From Xanthomonas sp. SI (GTDB lineage Bacteria; Pseudomonadota; Gammaproteobacteria; Xanthomonadales; Xanthomonadaceae): a DNA stretch of 64,000 nt. The stretch spans positions 682,001-746,000 of the forward strand of contig NZ_CP051261.1 in NCBI RefSeq assembly GCF_014236855.1. Reading direction: 5' to 3'. Below the pieces are notes generated by a model, which ran no database searches, was not told the DNA's origin, and was given only the letters and a program-made list of their open reading frames with translations. Made by a program: the position numbers and the translations under genes. This document shows positions 23,947 to 32,464 of this stretch, one piece after another (position 1 is the stretch's first letter; each line of letters begins with the position of its first letter).

Positions 23947-26129
23947 GTGATGTCGGCCACACCTGGGACGAGGCAACGCTGCGCGCGTTCGCCAACGCCC
24001 GCCACGGCGATCCGTTCGCCGTGCTCGGTGCGCACCGCATCGGCGACGCGCGCGTGCTGCGCAGCCACCTGCCCGGGGCCGAAGCGGTCACCGCGGTGCT
24101 CGACGACGGCCGCGAAGTGCCGCTGCAGGAAGGCCCCAGCCCCGGCTTCTTCGCCGCCACGCTGCCCGACGATAGCCGCTACCGGCTGCGCATCCGCTGG
24201 CCCGGCGGCGAGCAGGAAACCGAGGACGCCTATGCGTTCGGCCCGCAGCTCAGCGACTTCGACCTGCACCTGATTGCCGAAGGCCACCACCTGCAGCTGG
24301 CCGACGCACTCGGCGCCAACGTGGTCGAAGTGGACGGCGTGCGCGGCACCCGTTTCGCGGTGTGGGCGCCCAACGCCACCCGCGTGGCGGTGATCGGCGA
24401 CTTCAACACCTGGGACCCGCGCCGCCACCCGATGCGCCTGCGCCACCAGGCCGGCGTGTGGGAACTGTTCGTGCCCGGCGTCGAGGCCGGCGCGCACTAC
24501 AAGTACGCCCTGCGCGGCCCGCGTGGCGAAGACCTGCCGGCGAAGGCCGACCCGGTCGCGCGCCGCGCCGAACTGGCGCCCGGCACCGCTTCGATCGTGC
24601 CCGATCCCACCCCGTTCCAGTGGCGCGACGACGCCTGGATGGCCGCGCGTGCGCGCCGCCACAGCCCCAACGCACCGCTGAGCGTGTACGAGATCCACGC
24701 CGGTTCGTGGATGCACGCCGACGACGGCAGCATGCTCGACTGGGACGCCCTGGCCGACCGCCTGATCCCCTACGTCGCCGACATGGGCTTCACCCATATC
24801 GAACTGATGCCGGTCACCGAACACCCGTTCGGCGGCTCCTGGGGCTACCAGCCGCTGGGCCTGTTCGCGCCCACCGCGCGCTTCGGCTCGCCCGATGGCT
24901 TCGCCCGCTTCGTCGACCGCTGCCACCGCGAAGACATCGGCGTCATCGTCGATTGGGTGCCGGCGCATTTCCCCACCGACGCGCACGGCCTGGCCCATTT
25001 CGACGGCACCTCGCTGTACGAACACGCCGACCCGCGCGAAGGCTTCCACCGCGACTGGAACACGCTCATCTACAACCACGGCCGGCGCGAAGTCTCCGGC
25101 TTCCTGATCGCCAGCGCCCTGGAATTCCTGCAGCGCTACCACGTGGACGGCCTGCGCGTGGACGCCGTCGCGTCCATGCTGTATCGCGACTACAGCCGCA
25201 ACGCCGGCGAGTGGGTGCCCAACATCCACGGCGGCCGCGAGAACTACGAAACCATCGCCTTCCTGCGCCGGCTCAATCAGGTCGTGGCCGAACACGCCCC
25301 GGGCGCCATCACCATCGCCGAAGAATCCACCGCCTGGCCGGGCGTTACAGCGGATCTGGCGCACGGCGGCCTGGGCTTCAACTACAAGTGGAACATGGGC
25401 TGGATGCACGACAGCCTGCACTACATCGAACTGGACCCGATCTACCGCCGCTACCACCACGGCGAACTGACCTTCAGCATGGTCTACGCGTATTCCGAGC
25501 GCTTCATGCTGCCCATCTCCCACGACGAAGTGGTGCACGGCAAACGCTCTCTGCTCGGGCGCATGCCCGGCGACGACTGGCAGCGCTTCGCCAACCTGCG
25601 CGCCTACCTCGGCTACATGTACACCCACCCCGGGCGCAAGTTGCTGTTCATGGGCTGCGAAATCGCCCAGCCCACCGAGTGGAACCACGACGCCGCGCTG
25701 CCCTGGCACCTGCTCGACGACCCGCGCCACCGCGGCATCCAGCGTCTGGTCCGCGACCTCAACCGCCTGTACGCCGAACACCCCGCGTTGCACGCCCGCG
25801 ACGACGACCCCGACGGCTTCGCCTGGGTCATCGGCGACGACGCCGGCAACAGCCTGTTCGCCTACCTGCGCACCGCCCAGGGCAGCGACGCCCCGCTGCT
25901 GGTGGTGGCCAACCTCACCCCGCTGGTGCACCACGGCTACCGCATCGGCGTGCCTCGCGGCGGCCGCTGGCGCGAACTGCTGAACTCCGATGCGGAAATC
26001 TACGGCGGCAGCAACACCGGCAACGGCGGCAGCGTACGCACCGAGGCCATCGGCGCCCATGGGCACCCGGCCTCGCTGTCGCTGACCATCCCGCCGTTGG
26101 GGGTGCTGGTGTTGGGGTTGGAGGATTGA
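23943..26129 (+). CDS. glgB: 1,4-alpha-glucan branching enzyme
   Basis: A 728-residue GH13_9 enzyme introducing alpha-1,6 branches in the glucan made by GlgE. It has an N-terminal early-set domain, then CBM48 ([20 protein letters not shown], about residue 136), the catalytic barrel with nucleophile Asp in [14 protein letters not shown] (about 403), Glu in [12 protein letters not shown] (about 460) and [13 protein letters not shown] (about 526), and a C-terminal beta domain. It is the last gene of the coupled operon. The glgX, malQ, treZ and treY genes that often follow in xanthomonads are not found downstream here; accessory DNA begins instead. Confidence 0.97.
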
Positions 26130-26163
26130 GGGGAGGGCGGTTGTGCGTGCCCGGCTGATGGAG

Positions 26164-26221
26164 CGTCAATGACCGCATTGCTTGTCGATGCGGTCGTTGC
26201 CACCCTAACTGAGCATTGACG
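26164..26221. repeat. nested inverted repeats after glgB
   Basis: CGTCAATG (26164-26171) pairs with CATTGACG (26214-26221). Inside it, GACCGCAT (26171-26178) pairs with ATGCGGTC (26188-26195). No T-run follows, so it is not a classical terminator. It may protect the operon 3' end. Confidence 0.55.
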
Positions 26222-26303
26222 GCGGGAATCCAGCGCAGTATCGGTCACGAACGAGCTGCCGCCGCCGCGGAAGTTAAAGTAAAATCATTTGCTTGCGCGA
26301 TCG

Positions 26304-27170
26304 TCAAAGTTCGTCAGATCGTCTCTGTTGCTCACGCGCCATTTCAAAAGCGCGCTTAGCGGCTTCGTGATTTTCTTTTTCCATTTGTTTCTTGCGCATT
26401 TCCTTGGCTCTCTCCAATGCAGTTTCCAAGTATCTAGAAGACTGGCTAGGAGGTGCGGTTCTACTGGCGAGCCTTCGATTCAGCGAACGTAGGCGCTCTT
26501 CATAGGTCTTCTCCTGCTGCTCGAGAAGGCCAACGCGCTCCCTGAGAGCAGCCGCATCCTGAGCATCATCCGCAGCCCTGGCAAGCTCCTTCTGTGCAGA
26601 CTCAAGCTGCGTTCTTACTACGTCACGCTGCTCTTCTGCTTCCGTGATTCGTCCTATGAGGGAGCTAAGATCCGCGGTCGGTACGATGTCCGCCCAAGTT
26701 TCCATTGCGCTCGCAGCTTCTTCCTGGATGCGCTTGCAGAACTCAATAGCCTCTTCGTAATTTCGTTCGGTTACATCTGGATTTGATTCTATGTGTTTGC
26801 GATGGTTTCGAAATTTGTGCAGCCGCCGCTCGAAGGCTGCGGTCTGCACTAGCATGAGCTTAAGGCCTCTCACTGCTACCGTGCCCCGAGCCGTCAATAC
26901 ATTCTGCCCTCGCGCCTCAGCAATCAGTTCTGTAACGCGCGCGCCAAGCACGCCTGATGATACTGCTAGCAATATTTGGATGAGCGCATTTACGCCGCTT
27001 TTTAGTTGTTGCTGTCCGATCACAAAGAGTACGATCGAAGCCACTAGCAACATTAGCGTCCATGGCTCGACGATCAAGTTGCGAAATCTCCGCCATTGTT
27101 CTAATACGGTAAGATTAATTGCAGCTCCAGAAGCCAGCGTTTTTGCGGCACTCTCGTTTGCGCTTGCCAT
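26304..27170 (-). CDS. membrane protein with long C-terminal coiled coil, unknown function
   Basis: A 288-residue protein with two membrane helices near residues 37-75 (LMLLVASIVLFVIGQQQ and ALIQILLAVSSGVLGARV), then a cytosolic helical region. From about residue 180 it is a long charged coiled coil (ITEAEEQRDVVRTQLESAQK; ERLRSLNRRLASR) ending in a basic tail. The start follows GGAGGGGGC, a strong ribosome-binding site. Base composition is clearly lower in GC than the neighbouring glg operon, pointing to acquisition. I do not recognise the family. Confidence 0.75.
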   Translation of the reverse strand: MASANESAAKTLASGAAINLTVLEQWRRFRNLIVEPWTLMLLVASIVLFVIGQQQLKSGVNALIQILLAVSSGVLGARVTELIAEARGQNVLTARGTVAVRGLKLMLVQTAAFERRLHKFRNHRKHIESNPDVTERNYEEAIEFCKRIQEEAASAMETWADIVPTADLSSLIGRITEAEEQRDVVRTQLESAQKELARAADDAQDAAALRERVGLLEQQEKTYEERLRSLNRRLASRTAPPSQSSRYLETALERAKEMRKKQMEKENHEAAKRAFEMAREQQRRSDEL

Positions 27171-27376
27171 TGCCCCCTCCTTCCTTGCCTAGGCCACTCA
27201 GGCCCCCCACGCTTAGTCTAGTGCCTTTATTAGCTCTACTGCGACGTTATCGCTTCGCCTTGCAGTTCGCTCCCTCGTCGTCGTACGTTGTCTGGTGCGT
27301 GAGATCGACAGTCCAAGTAGTGGCGAGCTTGCTGTTGGCATAGATGCTTGCCGTGGCAGAATCGCTTACCGGGATT

Positions 27377-27388
27377 GGGGGGGGGGGG
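27377..27388. repeat. 12-base poly-G tract
   Basis: Twelve consecutive G bases end immediately before an ATG at 27389. Such tracts are prone to slippage; this one also occupies the position of a ribosome-binding site. Confidence 0.85.
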
Positions 27389-27994
27389 ATGGGCATGCTC
27401 GATGGTGTGAGCGAGTGCTGGTGGCTGAGCACGACCTGCGTGGTGAACTGGGACGCCTGGGCGGCGATTGGAACCGTTGCGGCTGTATGGGTGGCATTGA
27501 TGGCCTCCGGGGCGGAATGGAGGCGACTGCGGCGTGAGCGAAAAGAGCGAGCCATGTGGCTCCGGGAGGAGCTGAGGCAACCGGTGCACCGATGGCATGT
27601 CGCGGCTGCTGGTGCTCTTGGCTTAGTGAAATTGGGCCAAGACCACAACCTCCAGCAGCTTCTGACAAAGGAGAATGATCTCCGATATCCATTGCATGTA
27701 CCTGAAGCCGTAGTGACTTTGCGTCCGTCGCTGCACGACATGGGCGGCCTCGGCATCAAGTTGGCGCGGGCTGTCGGACTTGCCCGCCGGCTTCAGCAGT
27801 GCGATATCCTTGGTGTGCTACGGCAGCAGTACAATAAGGACAGGGACGCGGCTAGTGTCCGCATTGAGTTTCGAGAGGATCTCTCGTCGCTGGTGGCCAT
27901 ACTCGTTGTTCTGGATGCAGCACTGCAGCTTCCTGAGAGCAAGAGCGCAAGGCGCACACATCCTCGCCGAAGGTTCCTGCAGTTTTTGAGGTAG
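27389..27994 (+). CDS. hypothetical protein with one N-terminal membrane helix
   Basis: A 201-residue protein. One membrane helix is near residues 25-42 (AWAAIGTVAAVWVALMAS), followed by a basic juxtamembrane stretch (EWRRLRRERKERAMWLREEL) and a helical cytosolic part. The layout (Trp, a small hydrophobic helix, then basic helices) resembles that of the 233-residue protein at 30493-31194 inside the satellite. The start is ambiguous because ATG at 27389 and at 27395 are both directly behind a 12-G tract, so translation could depend on tract length. The function is unknown. Confidence 0.6.
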   Translation: MGMLDGVSECWWLSTTCVVNWDAWAAIGTVAAVWVALMASGAEWRRLRRERKERAMWLREELRQPVHRWHVAAAGALGLVKLGQDHNLQQLLTKENDLRYPLHVPEAVVTLRPSLHDMGGLGIKLARAVGLARRLQQCDILGVLRQQYNKDRDAASVRIEFREDLSSLVAILVVLDAALQLPESKSARRTHPRRRFLQFLR

Positions 27995-28255
27995 GACCGC
28001 TAGCATGTCTGTCTTCGCGAGGATCTCCCATGAGGAACAGGGGTTGGGGGGGAGATCGGACGAGTGATGTCCGGCGGGCTATCTCGTAGTCAGTTGCTAT
28101 CGTTACGCTGCAGCCTGTCGACGTCCTTTTTTGTCGATCGTGCAGGCAAGACACGGCACCGCCGCAGACGTTAAACTAACGCACGACTCGGCGCACGCGG
28201 GCCAGAGGCCCCAAGTTGGCGGCCATCGCCTCGCCCGCTTGCCCCAGACGCGTCC

Positions 28256-28296
28256 GGGCCTATAGCTCAACGGTTAGAGCAGAGGACTCATAATCC
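28256..28296 (+). pseudogene. 5' fragment of the CAU tRNA gene (attL copy)
   Basis: Identical over 41 bases to positions 1-41 of the intact tRNA at 38577, from the acceptor 5' strand through the D arm and anticodon to TCC, then the match stops. It lacks the T arm and acceptor 3' strand, so it cannot make a tRNA. It marks the left end of the integrated element, and upstream sequence here is likely to include the original tRNA promoter (a TAAACT -10-like hexamer near 28172). Confidence 0.92.
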
Positions 28297-28535
28297 GGTT
28301 CGGCTGAGTTTCCGGGAGCCGTCGATACGCTCCAAAATTCCTTGAAATAGGCTGTTTTCGCGAATATCAGCGCGCCTTCGATTTCCGATTTCCACGGTGA
28401 AACTCTGGGAATTTCCGGCATCATTACACCGGAACTACACGCGGCTTTCTCGAGCATTTGCGCGACAGGGACGCCAGTGCATCTCATGCAAGTTGCGCGG
28501 ACCGAGTTGACGCAGTCCAACGCAGCACCAGGCAA

Positions 28536-28557
28536 AGAAAACCCCGCCGGAGCGGGG
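28536..28557 (-). terminator. terminator of the toxin-antitoxin-like pair
   Basis: On the minus strand, CCCCGC (28557-28552) pairs with GCGGGG (28547-28542) and is followed by TTTTC. It sits directly after the stop codon at 28558. Confidence 0.85.
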
Positions 28558-28848
28558 TCAGATTGGCCGACGATCGATTTCCTTATGAATTGCCACGCGC
28601 AGGAAAACCGCGATCGATCCATCAAGGTGAAACGTAGCCTGGTACATCTTGCCACTGGAAGTCACATCGATCTTGTAGATCTTCGGCTTGAAGCCGGAGA
28701 GATCGTGCAGCCGCAGTCGGCTCGCCGCGGGGTGCGTGAGGAGCGTCGGAATCCTCTCGCGAAAAGCAGCCTTCACCTCTTCAGGGAGAGAAACGAAGTC
28801 TCTCTGAAAGGAATCCTTCCCCAGTTGAACCCCTGTGATCTTCAGCAT
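28558..28848 (-). CDS. RelE/ParE-superfamily toxin-like protein
   Basis: A 96-residue protein of the size and pattern of RelE/ParE/HigB-type toxins: an N-terminal helical pair (SLPEEVKAAFRERIPTLLTH), then a beta-sheet (FKPKIYKIDVTSSGKMYQAT; AVFLRVAIHKEID). It would act as an mRNA interferase or a gyrase poison, depending on group, which I cannot tell. The start overlaps the preceding stop as TGATG, so it is coupled to the upstream 167-residue gene, its presumed antitoxin. A GTG one codon earlier is an alternative start. A terminator follows at once. Confidence 0.68.
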   Translation of the reverse strand: MLKITGVQLGKDSFQRDFVSLPEEVKAAFRERIPTLLTHPAASRLRLHDLSGFKPKIYKIDVTSSGKMYQATFHLDGSIAVFLRVAIHKEIDRRPI

Positions 28849-29351
28849 CACATGCGTTCGAGATAGGCCTTTATTTCGTCGGCATTGGAAAGCACAGGCC
28901 CAGCATCGCCAGCATCGCGCAACGCGTTGTGATGGAGCAACGCCATTCTGTAGTCTTCAACCACTTCATGAAGATCGCACAGTGCGGAAATGGCTGCGCG
29001 ATACGCATCATGTACACCATCATCCGCTCGCAACTGCCGATCACGATTGGCAGACTTCAGGCCGGCCTTCAGATTTCCGGAGTAGCCAATGAGTCCATCG
29101 CTCATGCGGTTGATCGATTCCAGGATCTCATCTTCCGGGACCACGCTGTCCACGCTGGCGAGCGACTTCAACATTCCGCACACCATGTCATTGACGAACA
29201 CGAAGACCTTGCGCTTTTGCTCAAGCGCTGAACAGGTCTGATTGATGTCGCGAAGGAGGCCTAGGTCGCGGACCTGAGCAGCAGCAAACTGGCTGAAAGC
29301 GAGTTGCTCTTCGGCACTACTGCTGAAGGCTTGGCTGGCAGCGCACTTCAT
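28848..29351 (-). CDS. 167-residue partner of the RelE-like toxin, possible new antitoxin
   Basis: An all-helical soluble protein (QLAFSQFAAAQVRDLGLLRD; HDAYRAAISALCDLHEVVED) without a recognisable DNA-binding or antitoxin domain. It is translated first and overlaps the toxin-like gene, the usual antitoxin-toxin order, but at 167 residues it is about twice the size of common RelB/HigA/ParD antitoxins. GGAAAC lies upstream of the ATG at 29351. Either it is an unusual antitoxin or the pair is another two-gene cargo system; a role in the satellite's own cycle cannot be excluded. Confidence 0.65.
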   Translation of the reverse strand: MKCAASQAFSSSAEEQLAFSQFAAAQVRDLGLLRDINQTCSALEQKRKVFVFVNDMVCGMLKSLASVDSVVPEDEILESINRMSDGLIGYSGNLKAGLKSANRDRQLRADDGVHDAYRAAISALCDLHEVVEDYRMALLHHNALRDAGDAGPVLSNADEIKAYLERM

Positions 29352-29798
29352 TGCTTGTTTCCTTAAGTACAGTGGGGGCGAGTCTACATCAACGTTCGGT
29401 TGATAGTTGACATTTAAGCGGAGTGGTGTATGCCGTAGACGGAAGGTCTATCCGCCCGAGTTCCGCCTGCACTTCGACATCTACTTCATCGGCCGAGTTC
29501 CCCATTTCTTGATACATCAATGGCTTGCGCCATGGCCGAAAGTGCCGGCGGCCGACGGGAGGGTAAAGAAGGCTGAACGGTCTTCCTGAATAACCTACAT
29601 CGGGGTTAGGGAAACCCTTACCGCCCCCGGGTTGAAGCCCTGATTTCGCCGTGGAGCCTGGTTGGGCATCCTGGCATCACCGGACGCGGGGCCAGTACGG
29701 CCGCTCAACCCGCGGGCCTTGAGCAAGCCCAGGCCGGCACCATGACCGCTTCAGCCACCCGTCTCGGCCGGTGCGACGCCGCCCAGTAGCATGCCGAC
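29352..29798. other. intergenic stretch within the satellite
   Basis: About 450 bases between divergent genes. A 60-codon frame at 29407-29589 has no ribosome-binding site or family likeness, and I do not call it. Promoters for both flanking genes must lie here, and the region near 29355-29415 is AT-rich. Confidence 0.5.
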
Positions 29799-30125
29799 AT
29801 GGAGCTGCCTGACGAATTCGCATGGGATACGACGAACCAGTGGGGTCAGGACTGGCTGAAGTGCGCGGGTCGGATCGTCGCCGGTGTGAGCCAGACCGCG
29901 ATTCGCGGCGTCTGGATCGCGAACGTGAACAGGCATGACGAGAACGTGACCTCTCACCCTCACGCCTACTTCCGCAGCCGCCGCGCCGCGATGCGGTCGG
30001 TCGAGCGATGGGCAAGCGCTCACGCATCGAGGTTGCGTTGCGAGATTGCGACGGGTGCCGCGCCGAAGGCCGGGCCGCCGGCTACCAGGGATGAGAAGCG
30101 GTTGGCGAGGGCAATGCGCGGGTGA
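29799..30125 (+). CDS. hypothetical protein of the satellite
   Basis: A 108-residue protein with no recognised domain. The first half has acidic and aromatic residues (MELPDEFAWDTTNQWGQDWL) and the second is basic (FRSRRAAMRSVERWASAHAS), which could suggest nucleic-acid or phospho-ligand contact. No clear ribosome-binding site precedes the ATG. It is followed on the same strand by a DUF4224-like gene and a membrane protein gene. Confidence 0.5.
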   Translation: MELPDEFAWDTTNQWGQDWLKCAGRIVAGVSQTAIRGVWIANVNRHDENVTSHPHAYFRSRRAAMRSVERWASAHASRLRCEIATGAAPKAGPPATRDEKRLARAMRG

Positions 30126-30211
30126 TCACCATGGCGGCCGGCCGGTGCATTGCTGCCGTCGCATAGATCGCTCACGATGCATGCTCGTTCTCGATCCTGC
30201 TGAGGTGTGGA

Positions 30212-30424
30212 ATGGAGCTGGGCTTGTGCCTGTCACGCGACGAGATCCAAGAGTTCACGCGTACCCCGATCAGGGCAAAGCAACTGGAGTTCCTACGGCG
30301 GAATGGCATCCGGCATTACCTGGACAACAACGGTCGACCGGTAGTGCTTCGTGCTGCGATCGGTGCTGATCCGATCACTCCGACGCCTGAGCCGGCCTGG
30401 AAGCCGAACAAGGCTCTTCCCTAG
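30212..30424 (+). CDS. DUF4224-like small protein
   Basis: A 70-residue protein matching the pattern of DUF4224, a small family common in prophages and integrative elements: LSRDEIQEFTRTPIRAKQLE, FLRRNGIRHYLDNNGRPVV and a final valine-rich strand. GAGGTG precedes the ATG at good spacing. In many prophages this family sits near the integrase and is thought to be a small regulatory or excision-related protein; here it is near the far end of the element. The function is unknown. Confidence 0.8.
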   Translation: MELGLCLSRDEIQEFTRTPIRAKQLEFLRRNGIRHYLDNNGRPVVLRAAIGADPITPTPEPAWKPNKALP

Positions 30425-30492
30425 ACGCGCGCCCTCCGCGGCGCGGCCGACGTTCGCTAGAATCCGGCCAAACCCCAGGACGGAGCAGCGCC

Positions 30493-31194
30493 ATGAAGGA
30501 CAGCAGTACCAGACCATTCACGCTCGTGCCTTGGGCGATTGGTTTCCTCTTGGGGGGAGGGCTGGTATTGGGCCTCACCTGGCCGATGTGGGGCGTCCTC
30601 CCGGGTTGGTTAAAAGATCCCGCCGGTCCAGCCTGGATGCAGGCTGTCGGCAGCATTGCGGCAATTCTCATCGCAGTAGCGGTGCCGGCCGCTCAGCATT
30701 GGTTATCTGCCCAGACGAGGCGCCGTGAGGCTGCAGACCGTGCGCGCAGTCTTGGCCTCCTGCTTCTTCCGCACATAAAGGCGTTCGCCGAAAGTAACAA
30801 CGAAGTCTGGGAACACGAGCATCCAGATCACGATGTGACCAACCATGGTGACAACGCTTGCTTTCTTGGTGAGCGAACTCGATCAGCGCTCGCAATTCCC
30901 GAAGGGATCATCAGGGAGGTCGGCCGCCTGCATGAGCTTGCAGGTGCCGCCGAAGGCATCCAGCGCGCCATCTACAACATTGAGAGCGCGCGCGAACTCC
31001 TGACTCAGAAAGAATTTGTGCTGCACGAGAATGCCCTCTTCGGCGATACCGTCGAGTACCGAACGCTGGTCTTCGACAAGAAAGAGTTCTACGACTTGTT
31101 GTGGGATGCACTCTCCGGAATAACCAGTGCGTTGAACCAGATCGAATCGTTCTTCAAGCATGGCAGCCGTCTAGCCGCATCGCAGGAGACTTAG
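30493..31194 (+). CDS. two-helix membrane protein of the satellite, unknown function
   Basis: A 233-residue protein with two N-terminal membrane helices (LVPWAIGFLLGGGLVLGLTW and WMQAVGSIAAILIAVAVPAA), then a cytosolic helical domain of about 150 residues. GGAG precedes the ATG. The second helix followed by an Arg-rich segment (SAQTRRREAADRARSL) is a common layout for small membrane-anchored proteins in accessory regions, and a similar layout is seen at 27389-27994. It could be cargo such as an abortive-infection effector or an exclusion protein, which is inference. Confidence 0.7.
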   Translation: MKDSSTRPFTLVPWAIGFLLGGGLVLGLTWPMWGVLPGWLKDPAGPAWMQAVGSIAAILIAVAVPAAQHWLSAQTRRREAADRARSLGLLLLPHIKAFAESNNEVWEHEHPDHDVTNHGDNACFLGERTRSALAIPEGIIREVGRLHELAGAAEGIQRAIYNIESARELLTQKEFVLHENALFGDTVEYRTLVFDKKEFYDLLWDALSGITSALNQIESFFKHGSRLAASQET

Positions 31195-31206
31195 CATCGT
31201 CGGGAG

Positions 31207-31785
31207 CTATTCCGCCAATCGCAATACGCTGGTCGTGATGGAAGATCGAGTAACTTCGGCCAGCACGATCCGACCTCCACCCGCCACGCCCTGCGAGCGC
31301 AGCCACTGCGCTTGGATGGACGCCACGCGCATCGTCGCGTCGATCGTTGATGGCAGTTCCGGCACACCCATCTCTACCTCCCACGGTGCGCAGCGTTGGG
31401 CGAGAGGTGAAAGGTCGAAATCATCCTCAGCCGTGTCGCCGGTGACCCATGCTCCTTCGATTTCTTGCGATGAATCCGAGAAGCCGACGATCGCTAGCTG
31501 GTAGTTCTCGCGCCGCCCTTGCTGTCGATAGTGGGAGTTGGCCCATGCGAGCACATGAGGCAGGAAGGTGATCGCTTCGTCGTAGCTGCCGACCTCGTTT
31601 TGGAGCATGTTCCCGAAGGTCAGTTGGAAGTGAGCCAGGTCCCCTCGCGCTGCGAAAACCACCTGCGCATGAGGCAGCACGAGCAACTTCGACCTCTCTC
31701 CATGTGAGGCGCCCCCGAGGACCGTGTCGGTGTCTACGGCCACCAAGGCGCGGTCTGGGCGAACGAACGCGTTAAGCAGACTCAT
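31207..31785 (-). CDS. Ntn-hydrolase-like protein at the end of the late operon
   Basis: A 192-residue protein. The start region (RALVAVDTDTVLGG, then SKLLVLPHAQVVFAARGD) resembles the paired beta-strands of proteasome/HslV-like Ntn hydrolases. However, a mature N-terminal Thr is not obvious, so it may be an inactive relative. The ATG lies within the last codons of the preceding glycine-zipper gene (14-base overlap), indicating coupling. It is the last gene in the capsid operon. The fold assignment is tentative. Confidence 0.6.
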   Translation of the reverse strand: MSLLNAFVRPDRALVAVDTDTVLGGASHGERSKLLVLPHAQVVFAARGDLAHFQLTFGNMLQNEVGSYDEAITFLPHVLAWANSHYRQQGRRENYQLAIVGFSDSSQEIEGAWVTGDTAEDDFDLSPLAQRCAPWEVEMGVPELPSTIDATMRVASIQAQWLRSQGVAGGGRIVLAEVTRSSITTSVLRLAE

Positions 31786-31939
31786 CGGCATCCTCCGGTT
31801 GCTCTGCCTGGGAAACGAACGGCCCATCGTATGGCTCGCCCACGCTGGCGCCGATGATGTAGCCATAGGATGCGCCCACGCCAGGCACGGCGATGGCGCC
31901 GATGATGGCGCCAGCAATGGGAAGTACCTGTCTAGCCAT
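31772..31939 (-). CDS. glycine-zipper virion-associated peptide
   Basis: A 55-residue peptide. A glycine/alanine-rich hydrophobic stretch (PIAGAIIGAIAVPGVGASYG, continuing as YIIGASVGEPY) has GxxxG spacing like small phage proteins linked to internal virion or tail assembly. The ribosome-binding site GGAGAA precedes the ATG. Its start lies inside the 3' end of the small-terminase gene (8-base overlap), and its 3' end overlaps the next gene by 14 bases. The overlap pattern supports it as a real gene despite its size. Confidence 0.72.
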   Translation of the reverse strand: MARQVLPIAGAIIGAIAVPGVGASYGYIIGASVGEPYDGPFVSQAEQPEDADESA

Positions 31940-32273
31940 GAGCGATTCTCCTGCGTTTCATGGTTGTGCGCCGCCAGGCGCGGGTGAATGCGATCTGTGC
32001 TTGAGCGTTTCCCGCTATCGCCAGATCGCAAAGTCTGCTCAATGTCTCCATTCGCGTCTGCGCGAGCCGCTGCTGTTGGCCCTGCGCCTCAGCGGCGCGT
32101 TCCATGGCGCCTTGGGGCTCGGCCAGCATCGCCTGGATCTCTTCGTCCCGGGCCAAGCGCCAAGCGGCCTGCGCAGCTGTCCGCTGGCTGTAGCCGGCCT
32201 CAACTGCCGCGGCTTTCCCGCGCGCACCGGCTCTGAGGGCGGCGATGAATCGCAGACGACGCGCTGTCAGCAT
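31932..32273 (-). CDS. small-terminase-subunit-like protein
   Basis: A 113-residue protein beginning MLTARRLRFIAALRAG and continuing AVEAGYSQRTAAQAAWRLAR, the helix-turn-helix of the Terminase_2 small-subunit family. It would choose satellite DNA for packaging by a helper phage's large terminase, as TerS does in PICIs. The C-terminal part (GQQQRLAQTRMETLSRLCD) should oligomerise. A strong GGAGGT site lies 5 bases before the ATG. It is shorter than most TerS proteins (140-180 residues). No large subunit is present in the element. Confidence 0.82.
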   Translation of the reverse strand: MLTARRLRFIAALRAGARGKAAAVEAGYSQRTAAQAAWRLARDEEIQAMLAEPQGAMERAAEAQGQQQRLAQTRMETLSRLCDLAIAGNAQAQIAFTRAWRRTTMKRRRIAHG

Positions 32274-32464
32274 TGTTTACCTCCAGATCGCCCGGCTGGG
32301 TACGCGCGAACGGCGCGAATTCCCTGAGATTTGGCGTCGGGAGAAGCGGTCATGGCCACGATCGCAGAAATTCCAGCTGAAAAAAAACCTGCGGATGAGT
32401 GGGCGGCGGGTGTCCGTCGGTCGAGGGTCGGGAATTTTCCTACCCCCCCTGGTTCATGTTTCAC
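32267..32464 (-). CDS. small coupled protein of the capsid operon, unknown
   Basis: A 65-residue frame beginning with GTG that overlaps the preceding stop as GTGA (32461-32464) and ends inside the start of the small-terminase gene. The coupling on both sides is the main argument that it is translated. It is Pro/Gly-rich at the start (KHEPGGVGKFPTLDRRTP) and has no recognised domain. It may serve mainly to carry ribosomes to the terminase gene. Confidence 0.5.
   Translation of the reverse strand: MKHEPGGVGKFPTLDRRTPAAHSSAGFFSAGISAIVAMTASPDAKSQGIRAVRAYPAGRSGGKQC

Noticed and set aside
28256..28296. Second functional tRNA gene
   Set aside because: Only the 5' 41 bases match. The T arm and acceptor 3' strand are missing.
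29407..29589. 60-residue protein in the satellite spacer
   Set aside because: No ribosome-binding site, no coupling and no recognised pattern.
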